From the NCBI RefSeq assembly GCF_011043555.1, contig NZ_JAAKGS010000002.1, positions 372,001 to 436,000 of the forward strand: a DNA stretch of 64,000 bases, in the 5' to 3' direction. Below are positions 1 to 9,543 of the stretch, piece by piece (the stretch's first letter is position 1; each line of letters begins with the position of its first letter). The notes below the pieces were generated by a model. The model made no database searches. It saw nothing but the letters and a program-made list of their open reading frames with translations, and was not told the origin of the DNA. A program made the translations under genes and the position numbers. The DNA comes from Sphingobacterium sp. SGR-19. GTDB lineage: Bacteria > Bacteroidota > Bacteroidia > Sphingobacteriales > Sphingobacteriaceae.

Positions 1-2
1 AA

Positions 3-170
3 AAGGTAGGCGAAGAAGCTGTAGAAACGGTCATTGCTGCATTGGCAGAAACCGAGTATGATTTTATCAATGAGTCTTCGGATTTGTTTTTCCACCTTCT
101 GGTGTTGCTTAGGGAAAAAGGATTGGATTTACAAACCATTGCCAAGAATCTGGAAAGCCGACATCAATAA
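3..170 (+). CDS. hisE: Phosphoribosyl-ATP pyrophosphatase, C-terminal end
   Basis: This is the last 55 residues of a gene that begins before the window. The reading frame opens with KVGEEAVETVIAAL and continues through ESSDLFFHLLVLL, the two helices of the HisE (MazG-like) fold that carry the acidic residues for magnesium binding. The enzyme removes pyrophosphate from phosphoribosyl-ATP in histidine synthesis in the cytoplasm. In Bacteroidota HisE is usually the second half of a fused HisI-HisE protein, but the fusion cannot be checked because the upstream part is missing. The stop codon lies 14 bases before the WD40 gene, so the two may share a transcript. Confidence 0.85.
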   Translation, partial: KVGEEAVETVIAALAETEYDFINESSDLFFHLLVLLREKGLDLQTIAKNLESRHQ

Positions 171-184
171 GAAGGGAGTGGGGC

Positions 185-1102
185 ATGTATACAATCGATG
201 TTACTTTATCTAATACATTATCTGGTCATCAGAACCCGATTTTTGTTGTATCCCCGGGGATAGATTCTAAGACGATTTTTACGGGAGGAAACGATAAAGG
301 CGTGGTGGAGTGGGATTTGATAAATGGTAAGTTCAAGCGTATTTTGTGTGCTGTTCCGGCTTCGGTATATGCTTTGCATCTGCTTAAGGAAGAAGGAATT
401 ATAGTCGTCGGTTTGCGGAATGGGGAGGTCTGGTTTGTGGACATCGAAAAGCAGGCTCTTGTCAGCAAGACCCAAACGGAGAAGGGAGCGGTTTTTTCTA
501 TAAAAGTGCTTACGGAAAAACGAGAGCTCATCGCTACTGGAGAGGAAGGTGTTGCCTATGTATGGTCATTGGACACCTATGCGCTATTGTATAGATTTCA
601 TGTAGCGGACACCACGGTACGTGTCATCGAACCTCATCCGCAAGTGAACCAAGTAGCCTTCGGCGATAAAAACGGCTTTGTACATTTATATGATACAACT
701 GACTTCAGGGAGATAACCAGACAACAGATCCATACGCTACCCGTTACGGCATTGGCCGCCACCGATACGAGTTTGCTTTCGGGCGGAAGGGATGCGAAAC
801 TCGTCCGGTTAGCACAAAAAGATTTATCGGTTCTCCAATCTATAACCCCACATATGTTTACGGTATATGGTATACTTCCACACCCTACATTACCCATTAT
901 CGCTACTATAAGTCGGGATAAGTCAATAAAAATATGGGATGGACTGACATTGTCGTTGCTTAAAAACATAAGCATAGAACGGGGCTATGACGCCCATCGT
1001 TTATCTATCAATACCGCAATCTGGATCGATAATCAACTCGTTACCGCCGGCGATGATAAGTTGGTGAAAGTGTGGGATGTATCCATACAGGAAGTACTAT
1101 AA
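185..1102 (+). CDS. WD40 repeat protein
   Basis: The 305-residue protein is made almost entirely of WD40 blades. Blade ends of the WD type are visible as VVEWDLINGK, VYVWSLD-like AYVWSLDTYA, VHLYDTTDF, IKIWDGLTL and VKVWDVS, and about seven blades fit the length, enough for one closed propeller. There is no signal peptide or membrane segment, so it should be cytoplasmic. Such small single-propeller proteins act as binding platforms; the partner is not evident here. The start ATG is 14 bases after hisE and is preceded by AGAAGGGAG, a better ribosome-binding site than most genes here have. The gene converges on the free methionine sulfoxide reductase gene with only 7 bases between the stops and no visible terminator. 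Confidence 0.85.
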   Translation: MYTIDVTLSNTLSGHQNPIFVVSPGIDSKTIFTGGNDKGVVEWDLINGKFKRILCAVPASVYALHLLKEEGIIVVGLRNGEVWFVDIEKQALVSKTQTEKGAVFSIKVLTEKRELIATGEEGVAYVWSLDTYALLYRFHVADTTVRVIEPHPQVNQVAFGDKNGFVHLYDTTDFREITRQQIHTLPVTALAATDTSLLSGGRDAKLVRLAQKDLSVLQSITPHMFTVYGILPHPTLPIIATISRDKSIKIWDGLTLSLLKNISIERGYDAHRLSINTAIWIDNQLVTAGDDKLVKVWDVSIQEVL

Positions 1103-1109
1103 GGACGTC

Positions 1110-1592
1110 TTAAAACGTAATCAATCGGCAGATAATTTCTAAATATTTCTTATCCACATGATCAAAATGGTCGGGATGTTCGCTGTCTACATCCAGTACA
1201 CCGATACATTGTCCTTCATGGAACAAGGGCACCACAATTTCCGATTTGGATAGGGAGCTACATGCAATATGTCCGGGGAAAGCCTCCACATCTGGAACAA
1301 CTAAAGTTTCTCCAGCTTTCCAAGCCGAGCCGCAGACACCTTTTCCGTAACCAATACGTGTACACGCCACAGGTCCTTGGAAAGGCCCTAACACGAGCTC
1401 CTCATTTTTTACTAAATAGAAACCAACCCACCAAAAGTTAAACTGTTCTTTGAGGGCAGCAGCGATATTTGCGAGGTTAGCAATGATATCCTGCTCACCA
1501 CTGATGAGCGCCTCTATTTGTTTGCTAAGCAGGCGGTACTGATCTTCTTTCGTTCCGGTTGCGATCTTCAAGTCTTCTGCCATGATGTGCAT
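1110..1592 (-). CDS. msrC: GAF-domain free methionine-R-sulfoxide reductase
   Basis: The 160-residue protein is a single GAF domain of the fRMsr type (E. coli MsrC/YebR), which reduces free methionine-R-sulfoxide in the cytoplasm. The family's conserved cysteines are present in CTRIGYGKGVCGSAW and in PGHIACSS, and the GVLDVDSEHPDHFD segment that shapes the pocket is intact. The start may be the first ATG (MHIMAED) or the one three codons further in. The gene begins 3 bases after the ruvA stop, so it is probably the last gene of a maeB-ruvA-msrC transcript. The symbol is by family resemblance only. Confidence 0.85.
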   Translation of the reverse strand: MHIMAEDLKIATGTKEDQYRLLSKQIEALISGEQDIIANLANIAAALKEQFNFWWVGFYLVKNEELVLGPFQGPVACTRIGYGKGVCGSAWKAGETLVVPDVEAFPGHIACSSLSKSEIVVPLFHEGQCIGVLDVDSEHPDHFDHVDKKYLEIICRLITF

Positions 1593-1595
1593 TTT

Positions 1596-2180
1596 TTATA
1601 AACGTTTCAATGCGGCTTTGATCAATTGTTCCACCGTTTGCTCGGGATCGCTCGCCGCTAAGCTGTTGAGCACTTTCTCTGCCTGGGGTTTTCCGAAACC
1701 CAACATAACCAATGCGGTAAGCGCTTCTTCGGGTACGGATTGTTTTGCGAGAGGAAGCGGGATGAGCGCATCTGGTCCTTGCTTTTTTAGCTTGTCTTGC
1801 AATTCCAAAATAACACGCTGCGCAGATTTGGGACCTATCCCTTTTATTTTTTGGATGATCTGTACTTGGCCATTGATGATGGCACGCTGGATTTCCTCTG
1901 GTGTAATCGAGGAAAGCATCATGCGCCCTGTATTGGGTCCGATACCCGACACCGAAATAAGGTGATTGAACAGTTGACGCTCGCCTTCCGTTGCAAAGCC
2001 ATAAAGTGTCTGCGAATCTTCCCGAACCTGAAAAGAAATGTATAGCTTACACTGCTCTTGATCTTTGATCTGGCTATAGGTGGTCAGCGAAATATGGATG
2101 TGATAGCCAATCCCACCCACGTCAAGGACAACATGGGTGGGGGCTTTGAATACTAATTTCCCATTAAAATAATCGTACAT
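1596..2180 (-). CDS. ruvA: Holliday junction branch migration protein RuvA
   Basis: RuvA binds four-way DNA junctions as a tetramer and loads the RuvB motor during recombination and repair. At 194 residues it has the normal family length. The N-terminal OB fold (MYDYFNGKLVFKAPTHVVLD onward) is followed by two helix-hairpin-helix motifs, ISVSGIGPNTGRMML and IKGIGPKSAQRVILEL, and a C-terminal three-helix domain with EEALTALVMLGF that contacts RuvB. The start codon lies 2 bases after the maeB stop, so translation of the two is probably coupled. No ruvB is present in the window. Confidence 0.97.
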   Translation of the reverse strand: MYDYFNGKLVFKAPTHVVLDVGGIGYHIHISLTTYSQIKDQEQCKLYISFQVREDSQTLYGFATEGERQLFNHLISVSGIGPNTGRMMLSSITPEEIQRAIINGQVQIIQKIKGIGPKSAQRVILELQDKLKKQGPDALIPLPLAKQSVPEEALTALVMLGFGKPQAEKVLNSLAASDPEQTVEQLIKAALKRL

Positions 2181-2182
2181 GT

Positions 2183-4459
2183 CTAATTGTTTTTCTCGTG
2201 TTCCTGCACATCCACGACCGCAATAGTTATCATGTTGACAATTTCCCGCACGGAGCTATCCAATTGTAATACGTGTACCGGTTTGTTCATACCTAACAGA
2301 ATAGGTCCTACAGCCTCAGCATCTCCTGCTTCCTGCAACAGCTTGTACGCAATGTTACCCGATTCTAGATTAGGGAATACTAACGTGTTTGCAGGTTCGC
2401 CGTTTAGTGTACTGAATGGGAAATTTGCTTTTAAAAGACTACTATTTAAAGCAAAGTTTGCTTGTATATCGCCATCCGCCGTGATGTGTGGGGCTTTTTC
2501 CCGCAGTGCTTTCGCAGCTTCTCGAACTTTATTCGCTGTCCGTCCGTCATTCGATCCGAAATTGGAATACGATAGCAACGCGACACGCGGTGTTATGTTA
2601 AAGCGTCTTACCGCTTCGTCCAACAATATAGCAATATCCGCAAGTTCTTCGGGTGTGGGATCAGCATTAACGGTCGTATCACCAAAGAAAAGAGGTCCTT
2701 TGGAGGTAAGCATAATATACATACCCGCCACGCGACTGTTCGGTTTCGCACCGATAACTTGTAACGCGGGGCGGATAGTTGTTGCATAGTTACGCGTCAA
2801 TCCAGAGATCAAGGTATCCGCTTCGCCAAATTGGACCATACTCGCGGCAAAATAGTTCCGATTAGTGGCCATCAATTTGGTTGCTTCGTGCTCTGTCATA
2901 CCGCGTCGCTGCCTTTTAGTATAAAGATGTTGAACAAATTTGTTAAAGCGCTCGGAACCTTTTTCTTCGGCAGGGTCGATGATCTCTACGTCACCGAAAT
3001 CGAAGTCGTATTCCTGAATTAAGCCTTCGATTTTTTCCTTACTACCTAACAAGATAGGAAATGCAATTCCCTCTTCTTTGACGATCTGTGCAGCTCGAAG
3101 CGTTTTATAGTTGTCCGCTTCTGCAAAGACCACTCGTTTGGGATTTTTCTTGGCCCTGCTTGTCAAATTACGAATAATCCGATCATCCTTACCTAAACGT
3201 TTACGCAAGTCCTCTTTATACTGTTCCCAATCCTGAATTTCTATCCGGGAGACTCCCGAAGCCATTGCCGCCTTTGCTACCGCTACGGATACCTCGGTAA
3301 TTAAACGAGGGTCCGTTGGTTTGGGAATAATATATTCTGCCCCAAACTTCAGATTATTGGTGTCATAAGCTTGATTGACTTCTTCCGGAACAGGTTGTTT
3401 TGCTAACGCTGCTATGGCATGAACCGCAGCAATTTTCATGTCCTCGTTAATGGCGGTTGCACGAACGTCTAAAGCTCCTCTAAAAATATACGGAAATCCC
3501 AAGACGTTATTAACTTGATTTGGATAATCCGACCGTCCGGTACCCATAATGACATCGGTACGTGTAGCTAGCGCCAAATCGTAGGCAATCTCAGGGTTCG
3601 GATTCGCCATAGCCAACACGATCGGTCTAGGCGCCATAGAAAGCAGCATTTCCGGTGTTAATACATCTGCTGCGGATAGTCCGATAAAAACGTCAGCATC
3701 TTTTACAGCTTCGGCCAAGGTATTAATATCACGGTCGGTTGCCCACTCTGCCTTTGTGGCATCTAGCGTTTCGCGGTCTTTGCGGATCACTCCTTTACTA
3801 TCCAACATGACGATGTTCTCCTTCGAAGCCCCTACAGCAACATACATGGCCGTGCAAGAAATGGCGGCCGCACCAGCCCCATTTACGACGATTTTGACTT
3901 GACTGATATCTTTGTCTATCAATTCGCAGGCGTTAATTAACGCCGCGCCCGAAATAATGGCCGTACCGTGTTGGTCATCATGCATGACAGGGATGTTCAT
4001 CTCTGCTTTCAGACGACGCTCTATTTCAAAACACTCGGGCGCTTTAATATCTTCTAAATTCACACCGCCAAAAGTCGGTTCAAGCGCTTTTACGATATTG
4101 ACAAAGTCATCAACGTTTTTGGTGTCAAGTTCGATGTCAAATACATCAATGTCCGCAAATATCTTGAATAACAAGCCTTTCCCTTCCATTACAGGTTTGC
4201 CTGCTTGTGCCCCGATATCACCCAGACCCAATACGGCGGTACCGTTACTGATAACGGCAACCAGATTTCCTTTAGAAGTATATTTATATGCATCTTCACT
4301 GTTTTCGGCGATAGCCAAGCAAGGTTCGGCTACACCAGGTGAATAAGCTAATGATAAATCTCGCTGTGAATTGTGAGGCTTTGTCGGAACGACTTCGATT
4401 TTGCCGGGTCTTCCCTTGGAATGATAGTCCAAAGCGTCTTTTTTTCTGTTGATACTCAT
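2183..4459 (-). CDS. maeB: NADP-dependent malic enzyme with C-terminal phosphotransacetylase-like domain
   Basis: This 758-residue protein has the MaeB layout: a malic enzyme domain (about residues 1-430) that decarboxylates malate to pyruvate, followed by a phosphotransacetylase-like domain (about 440-758) that in the family is regulatory and binds acetyl-CoA. Visible features are YSPGVAEPC, the catalytic-region [10 protein letters not shown], the nucleotide-binding [11 protein letters not shown], and MANPNPEI, then [20 protein letters not shown] at the start of the second domain. It is cytoplasmic and supplies NADPH and pyruvate. It is the first gene of the maeB-ruvA-msrC run. A -7 type box lies about 115 bases upstream. 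Confidence 0.96.
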   Translation of the reverse strand: MSINRKKDALDYHSKGRPGKIEVVPTKPHNSQRDLSLAYSPGVAEPCLAIAENSEDAYKYTSKGNLVAVISNGTAVLGLGDIGAQAGKPVMEGKGLLFKIFADIDVFDIELDTKNVDDFVNIVKALEPTFGGVNLEDIKAPECFEIERRLKAEMNIPVMHDDQHGTAIISGAALINACELIDKDISQVKIVVNGAGAAAISCTAMYVAVGASKENIVMLDSKGVIRKDRETLDATKAEWATDRDINTLAEAVKDADVFIGLSAADVLTPEMLLSMAPRPIVLAMANPNPEIAYDLALATRTDVIMGTGRSDYPNQVNNVLGFPYIFRGALDVRATAINEDMKIAAVHAIAALAKQPVPEEVNQAYDTNNLKFGAEYIIPKPTDPRLITEVSVAVAKAAMASGVSRIEIQDWEQYKEDLRKRLGKDDRIIRNLTSRAKKNPKRVVFAEADNYKTLRAAQIVKEEGIAFPILLGSKEKIEGLIQEYDFDFGDVEIIDPAEEKGSERFNKFVQHLYTKRQRRGMTEHEATKLMATNRNYFAASMVQFGEADTLISGLTRNYATTIRPALQVIGAKPNSRVAGMYIMLTSKGPLFFGDTTVNADPTPEELADIAILLDEAVRRFNITPRVALLSYSNFGSNDGRTANKVREAAKALREKAPHITADGDIQANFALNSSLLKANFPFSTLNGEPANTLVFPNLESGNIAYKLLQEAGDAEAVGPILLGMNKPVHVLQLDSSVREIVNMITIAVVDVQEHEKNN

Positions 4460-4575
4460 TTGTTTAAGTAAAAGTGAATCACCTAAGTTGAACTAAAACG
4501 GAACTAATGGAAGAGTGTCGATCTTCCTAGAAGCCGCGTCTTAATCCGACTACGAATAATAAAGTTTTATGGATA

Positions 4576-4583
4576 CAAAGCTA
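4576..4583 (-). promoter_or_regulatory. Possible -7 promoter element of maeB
   Basis: On the minus strand the bases read TAGCTTTG, which fits the Bacteroidota -7 consensus TAnnTTTG. It lies about 115 bases ahead of the maeB start. I see no convincing -33 TTTG partner at 19-21 bases, so the call rests on one element. Confidence 0.35.
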
Positions 4584-4616
4584 AAATTTCAAAAGAAGAT
4601 TAGCGAATTTTTAATG

Positions 4617-6044
4617 TTATTTAAGACTATTCAATAATTGAAACATTTCTTGCCGCATGGCGGACGTGCTTCCTGTGTAGTTATTAACCAGAAGCGAAAA
4701 TGTAACCGGAGTACCTGTTTTGCCTGTATGGAAACCGGTATATCCCAGCGTGCCGCCGATAGTGCCGCTTTTCATTGTTAAACCATTGATAGTGGGCAGA
4801 CTTTTTTGAAAATCGGTAAACCACGGTCTACTTTTCGCATAATGCATGATTTTTGCCATAGCTAGTGTAGTAACACGGTTTTGCGGAGAAAGACCGGAAC
4901 CATCTTGAATGTTGAGTTCGCTATTCGGTATACGTAGCTTTTGTTCCCAATACTTGCTTAGCAACGACGCTGCTTTCTGGGTAGTAGCTTCGTTGTGGCT
5001 GATGATGCCAAAACTTTTGAGCATGGCTTCGCCATACAGATTGATACTTTTTTGATTGAACCAATATACGATGTCTTTCAACGCAGGAGATCGGTGTGTA
5101 TCAAGCGCCTGTCTTTGATCGCTCAGCTTTATCCCGTGATTTAATAACTGCTTGCCTGTGGTCGGTATGCTATCTACCCTAATACCTGCATCCGATAATG
5201 AGGTCGTTAACTGCTGCGCTAATGCCCATGCTGGATCTGGCACGGCTATTTCGATAACCTTTTTTAGATCCCTGCCATAGGTTCCGCGTAAATATATGAT
5301 ATTGGAGTAAGGTGCAGAATAGGCGTAGACATTGTCACCAGAACCATTTGATCCCGTTATCACCTCATTGATTAAGGTCGTTCCGGTCAATGGTGTAGTT
5401 GTGGAGGAAATGGTGGCAGGTTGCCCAATAGAATTTGCGGAAAACCGGATGCCAATTTTATTTTCGCGCCAGTTCAATCCCGAAATACCGGCACCGTAGT
5501 AGTTGCCCATATCAACCCAGTTCCACGTGGACGGTACATCGTTTCCATTCAGATACAAATCGTCACCTATCACACGCCCGTTAATATGTTGGATGCCGGC
5601 ATGCTGAATCTTATATACCCATTTGTTCAGTATAGTTTCGGTCTTGGTGTTGTTGAAGCGATCACTGCCTAGCGTAGGATCACCCGATCCGATGACGATG
5701 ATGTCGCCGTGTAGCACACCCAAGCTGTCGATTTCACCTATATAAGCCAACTTCGTTTGATAGGTATAATCCGGGCCTAAGATATCCAGCGCCGTGATGG
5801 AGGTGATCACTTTCATCGTCGAGGCAGTGGGTAACCCGATGGTGGCATTCTGCGTAAATACCGGCTGTCCTGTGTTGCCGTCCAGTACCGTCAGAGACGC
5901 AATACCATTTGGGAATTTACCGCTCTTCACAAACTGTTGATAAGCATGATCTATATTATTCTTCAATGACTGCGCATAGCTTGTGTGCATTGATAGCAGC
6001 AGTATTGTCGCTATCCAAGTGGGATATATTGTTCTTTTTACCAT
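4617..6044 (-). CDS. dacB: D-alanyl-D-alanine carboxypeptidase/endopeptidase, PBP4 (S13) family
   Basis: This penicillin-binding protein trims or cleaves peptidoglycan cross-links in the periplasm. The chosen start (MVKRTIYP) places a signal peptide at the N terminus ending SMHTSYAQ; the frame stays open 25 codons further upstream, but those residues would spoil the signal peptide. The active-site serine motif S-x-x-K is STMK at about residues 75-78 of this version. Further on are DGSGLSPQNRV, as in E. coli DacB, and the KTG-type motif as KSGTIGG near the C terminus. The length of about 475 residues is normal for the family. The gene is divergent from the aminopeptidase P gene. Confidence 0.93.
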   Translation of the reverse strand: MVKRTIYPTWIATILLLSMHTSYAQSLKNNIDHAYQQFVKSGKFPNGIASLTVLDGNTGQPVFTQNATIGLPTASTMKVITSITALDILGPDYTYQTKLAYIGEIDSLGVLHGDIIVIGSGDPTLGSDRFNNTKTETILNKWVYKIQHAGIQHINGRVIGDDLYLNGNDVPSTWNWVDMGNYYGAGISGLNWRENKIGIRFSANSIGQPATISSTTTPLTGTTLINEVITGSNGSGDNVYAYSAPYSNIIYLRGTYGRDLKKVIEIAVPDPAWALAQQLTTSLSDAGIRVDSIPTTGKQLLNHGIKLSDQRQALDTHRSPALKDIVYWFNQKSINLYGEAMLKSFGIISHNEATTQKAASLLSKYWEQKLRIPNSELNIQDGSGLSPQNRVTTLAMAKIMHYAKSRPWFTDFQKSLPTINGLTMKSGTIGGTLGYTGFHTGKTGTPVTFSLLVNNYTGSTSAMRQEMFQLLNSLK

Positions 6045-6150
6045 ATTTTTAATATGTAGTAGTACAAACTTAAAAAACCTTCTTTTTCCATTATCTTTTT
6101 GCAAAGAAAAAAGAATCAATTAACTTGCCAAACACCAGAAATGAATGAAT

Positions 6151-7929
6151 ATGACATATAGAGAACGCTTAGATGCTATCAGGAAAGAGATGAAGTCGCA
6201 AGGGATTGATGCTTATATCATTCCGTCTTCAGACCCGCATATCAGCGAGTATTTACCCGATCGCTATAAATGTATCGCTTGGGCTTCCGGTTTCACAGGT
6301 TCGGCAGGAACGTTAGCTATTACCGCTGATTTTGCAGGTTTATGGACAGATGCACGATATTTCGTACAGGCGGTTGAACAATTAGAAGGAACAGGTTTCG
6401 AACTTGTGAAATTGAAGACACAGGGTGCGGCGGAATATGCGCATTGGTTGGCGGAACAACTCCCTGCCGGTAGCAAAGTCGCGTTCGACGGTAATTTAGC
6501 CTCTGTTGCGGTAGCGCAAGCCGTGAAGGATGCTCTTTTACCGTTGGATATCCAAGTAAATGGACATGTAGATATTTTGGAAACCATCTGGGACAACCGA
6601 CCAGCACTACCGACGTCTCCGGCTTTTCTGTTGGATGAATCCATTACGGGAGAGGGCACGGTAAGTAAATTAAATCGTGTCCGTGAAAAAATGAAATCTA
6701 AACGCGTTTCTGTCCATCTCGTTTCTTCTTTAGATGATTTGGCCTGGTTGTTAAATATCCGGGGGAATGACGTGCCATGTAATCCCGTGGTGTTGGGATT
6801 CGTGCTGTTAAAGGAGAATGAAACGACCCTGTTTATCGATCCCAATAAATTGGGCGCGGAGGATAAAGCAACATTAGAGCATGCTGGTATACATATAAAA
6901 CCTTACGCTGAAGCGTTCCAGGCAGTTTCGTCGTTAGACGCTGACGCCATTTTGCTGGATCCCAAACGGACTTGCTTCGCGATGTACGATGCGGTTCCGA
7001 AATCAACTAAAATAGTAGAAGACCTTAATCCATCTACGTTAATGAAAGCGGTGAAGAACGAGGTGGAGGTCGCACATACCCGAAATGTCATGGTTAAAGA
7101 CGGTATAGCCATGACACGTTTTTTCAAATGGGTGGAAGAAGAAGTCCGGCAGGGAGAATTAACGGAGATTTCGATTGCCGATAAGTTGCAGCATATACGT
7201 GCCGAGGGAAAAGATTTCGTGGATATTTCGTTTGATACGATTGCCGGTTACCGCGCGCATGGTGCATTACCACATTACAAAGCAACCGAAGAAAGTAACG
7301 CAACGTTAAAAGCCGAGGGCTTATTGCTGGTGGATTCGGGTGGACAATACCGGGATGGTACAACAGACATTACGCGGGTTGTATCGTTGGGGAATATCAC
7401 CGAAGAGGAGAAAAAAGATTATACGTTGGTGTTAAAGGCTCTTATCGAGGGATCGACGGCCGTATTTCCGAAAGGTACTCGCGGGTATCAGATAGACGCG
7501 CTTACTCGACGTCCACTCTGGGATGAATTGCGTAACTATGGGCACGGCACCGGACACGGTGTAGGTTTCTTCCTAAATGTACATGAGGGGCCGCATGTGT
7601 TGAACCCTACGAATGTCGATATTGCAATAGAAGAGGGGATGATTTCTTCTATTGAACCTGGTTTATACAGAGAAGGGAAGTATGGTATTCGTATTGAGAA
7701 TTTAGTGCTCAGTAAAGAAATTGCTTCCAATCAGTTTGGTGACTTTATGGATTTTGAGACCATGACCATCTGCTATATTGCGACAGACCTGGTGGATAAA
7801 TCATTATTAGACGATGTACATGTAACATGGCTCAACGAATATAATGCGTGGGTGTTCGAACAGCTAGCCCCTCATTTAAGCAACGAAGAGACGGCGTGGC
7901 TGAAGGATAAGACGAAACGTATTTCGTAA
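6151..7929 (+). CDS. Xaa-Pro aminopeptidase (M24B family)
   Basis: A three-domain aminopeptidase P of about 592 residues, the long form with two creatinase-like N-terminal domains (about 5-310) ahead of the catalytic pita-bread domain. It removes N-terminal residues that precede proline. All five metal ligands of the family can be placed, counting from the ATG at 6145: D397 and D408 in VDSGGQYRDGTTDITR, H471 in GHGTGHGVG, E504 in SIEPGLY and E518 in IRIENL. There is no signal peptide, so it is cytoplasmic. The start could be the ATG at 6145 (MNMTY) or at 6151 (MTYRERLDA); I prefer the second by family habit. Confidence 0.94.
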   Translation: MTYRERLDAIRKEMKSQGIDAYIIPSSDPHISEYLPDRYKCIAWASGFTGSAGTLAITADFAGLWTDARYFVQAVEQLEGTGFELVKLKTQGAAEYAHWLAEQLPAGSKVAFDGNLASVAVAQAVKDALLPLDIQVNGHVDILETIWDNRPALPTSPAFLLDESITGEGTVSKLNRVREKMKSKRVSVHLVSSLDDLAWLLNIRGNDVPCNPVVLGFVLLKENETTLFIDPNKLGAEDKATLEHAGIHIKPYAEAFQAVSSLDADAILLDPKRTCFAMYDAVPKSTKIVEDLNPSTLMKAVKNEVEVAHTRNVMVKDGIAMTRFFKWVEEEVRQGELTEISIADKLQHIRAEGKDFVDISFDTIAGYRAHGALPHYKATEESNATLKAEGLLLVDSGGQYRDGTTDITRVVSLGNITEEEKKDYTLVLKALIEGSTAVFPKGTRGYQIDALTRRPLWDELRNYGHGTGHGVGFFLNVHEGPHVLNPTNVDIAIEEGMISSIEPGLYREGKYGIRIENLVLSKEIASNQFGDFMDFETMTICYIATDLVDKSLLDDVHVTWLNEYNAWVFEQLAPHLSNEETAWLKDKTKRIS

Positions 7930-7962
7930 CGGGGTATGATAAAATAATAATCAATTAAATAC

Positions 7963-7993
7963 GAGCGAGATTGGCGGAAAGCATGTCTCGCTC
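7963..7993. terminator. Bidirectional hairpin between convergent genes
   Basis: GAGCGAGA (7963-7970) pairs perfectly with TCTCGCTC (7986-7993) around a 15-base loop. It lies between the stop of the aminopeptidase P gene on the plus strand and the stop of the split gene on the minus strand, with AT-rich sequence on both sides but no long T run. Confidence 0.5.
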
Positions 7994-8729
7994 TATTGAT
8001 AATTAAAACCACCTATGATAGCTGCAGGATGGAGATTCTTATTGTTGTAAAGAAAGCTTCGGGATCCGTTTCCATCCAAATACAATATCGTTAAAGCCAC
8101 TAAAAGGGTGTCGTATGGCTCCAAGGGGGCATCGAAAACCACTGTTTGTTCTTCTACTGTTTTACCTTCCCGGGGTATATCAATTTCGATCTCATGTACA
8201 CCTTGTCTAAAATAGCTTCGTCTCCTGAATAGAAAGCCAAAGACCTCGATTTGTATCACTATATGTCTGCAATTTTTCGGTAAAAGCAAATGTTCAGTTG
8301 GATAAAATTCCGGGAAATGGACATAGAGTTCTTTGTCGTTTAGGTTTACGATCGGGTCAAGATGGAAGTAATCGTGCAAATGACAGTTTTCATTGAACTG
8401 AAAGCCTACCAACCGGCTGATATTCCCTTCTCTATGTTATTGTAACCTAATGTTGGTCGAGCTGTGGCGCGCATAACACGCTGTATGTGTTTTATTAAGC
8501 GATTATGCATTTTATCGTCGCACAATTGCCGATGGGTTGACACGAAGGCGTTACGGATTAACGCTCCGGCAGCGCTCGCATAGCCGAAGTCAGCGGCTGC
8601 GGATTTACTAGATTCCGTTTGTCGGATTTTACGACCTGGTTTGGTCTGCACTATGTTTTTCGTACCTACTTTGCGAGAGACCAAGTTTCCCACCTGTCCT
8701 CTCAGATATCCATTTTCATTTACTGCCAT
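7993..8729 (-). pseudogene. Hypothetical protein split by a -1 frameshift
   Basis: Two abutting minus-strand frames look like one gene. The first (8406-8729, 107 residues) begins MAVNENGYLRGQVGNLVSRK and contains AAADFGYASAAGALIRNAF, the N-terminal style of a family of 200-270-residue proteins of unknown function common in Sphingobacteriaceae (similar in theme to DUF6266). The second (7993-8412, 139 residues) begins LVGFQFNENCHLHDYF, which is how the second half of those proteins starts. It has only a TTG as possible start and no internal ATG. The frames overlap by 7 bases; a one-base slip near ATATCAGCCGG would join them as GIS-RLVGFQFN. There is no homopolymer at the junction. It may be a true pseudogene, a sequencing error or, less likely, two coupled genes. 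Confidence 0.6.
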
Positions 8730-9227
8730 ACCTCAAAGTTAATTGTTATATGTTGTTGATTAATAACTTTTTTTGATTTTTAGGAGAATCGAAACCAACC
8801 TTCGATGGGTATTTTAGAATTTCATAATGTGGCTTCGAGAGGTAATATGAAAATAGCAACAAGGGCTTGTTTAGGTTTTCCTTTGTAGGGCTTTGATATA
8901 ACAAGGGTCTTACTGGGGCCGACGTTTGGGATGTTCGGATGATGCAAGAAAGATGCAAGCATCGTGTTTTCGAGTTAGACATGGACTCAACACGGACTCA
9001 CTACGGAGAGGTATCGGATTCATGCAAACGCTAGGGCGAAGGATTGCCGAATAGCTCTCGAAGAGCATTCAAAGTATTCTTCGACGGTTTATTTTTATGT
9101 TCAAGCCTATTCTTTTGGCTACCATATTCCCCGATCGCTTTGCTAAAAAAATATCCTAACGCTGTCATATTTTCTGTTCAATAATACAATTAAAGACAAC
9201 GGACGTATAGAAAAGATATATAAATAG
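8730..9227. other. Non-coding stretch with short 11-base direct repeats
   Basis: About 500 bases without a credible gene. A 78-residue minus-strand frame here has no recognisable features and low-quality composition, and I do not call it. Two pairs of direct repeats have an 11-base period: GATGCAAG at 8941 and 8952, and GGACTCA at 8983 and 8994 followed by GGAGAGG at 9005. A small hairpin AGCTCT-CGA-AGAGC lies near 9050. No other structure was seen. Confidence 0.5.
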
Positions 9228-9258
9228 TTTGTGTGTTGTTATTTTATCTGTATATTTG
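9228..9258 (+). promoter_or_regulatory. Promoter of the unknown three-gene operon
   Basis: TTTG at 9228-9231 and TATATTTG at 9251-9258 are separated by 19 bases. Both fit the Bacteroidota -33 (TTTG) and -7 (TAnnTTTG) elements and their spacing. The first ATG of the downstream operon is 40 bases further on. Confidence 0.6.
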
Positions 9259-9297
9259 TATGGAAAATCTATATAGTTAACTTTTTGTAAATCGATT

Positions 9298-9543
9298 ATG
9301 GCAAACAAACAACTGTTAGTGGAACGGTTGGTACAACGGATGGACCTGGACCGTATCTTTCTTTTCTCCTATTCTTTTTTAAGTAAGGAGCAGCAGCACT
9401 TAATTTTAGTGATGAAACCGGCAGGTGGAGGGCTTGCAGCGCCCACTTTTGAGAACAAACGATATGATTGTGTTAGAGAAGCTGCGGGGATTAGGTATAA
9501 AAATTTAAAATTAGAGCACTATGGATATAGAATCGAAGAATAA
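9298..9543 (+). CDS. Small hypothetical protein, first gene of an unknown operon
   Basis: An 81-residue protein that I do not recognise. It begins MANKQLLVERLVQRMDLDRIF and has a central glycine-rich turn PAGGGLAAPTF; no membrane segment, signal peptide or known catalytic motif is visible. A good promoter lies 40 bases upstream. Its end overlaps the next gene by 23 bases in another frame, which argues for co-translation and for a real gene despite its size. The codons are AT-rich like those of the next two genes. Confidence 0.6.
   Translation: MANKQLLVERLVQRMDLDRIFLFSYSFLSKEQQHLILVMKPAGGGLAAPTFENKRYDCVREAAGIRYKNLKLEHYGYRIEE

Noticed and set aside
8746..8982. Minus-strand 78-residue open frame
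   Set aside because: Low-complexity, lysine- and leucine-rich, no start context, no family resemblance and it lies in the repeat-bearing gap.
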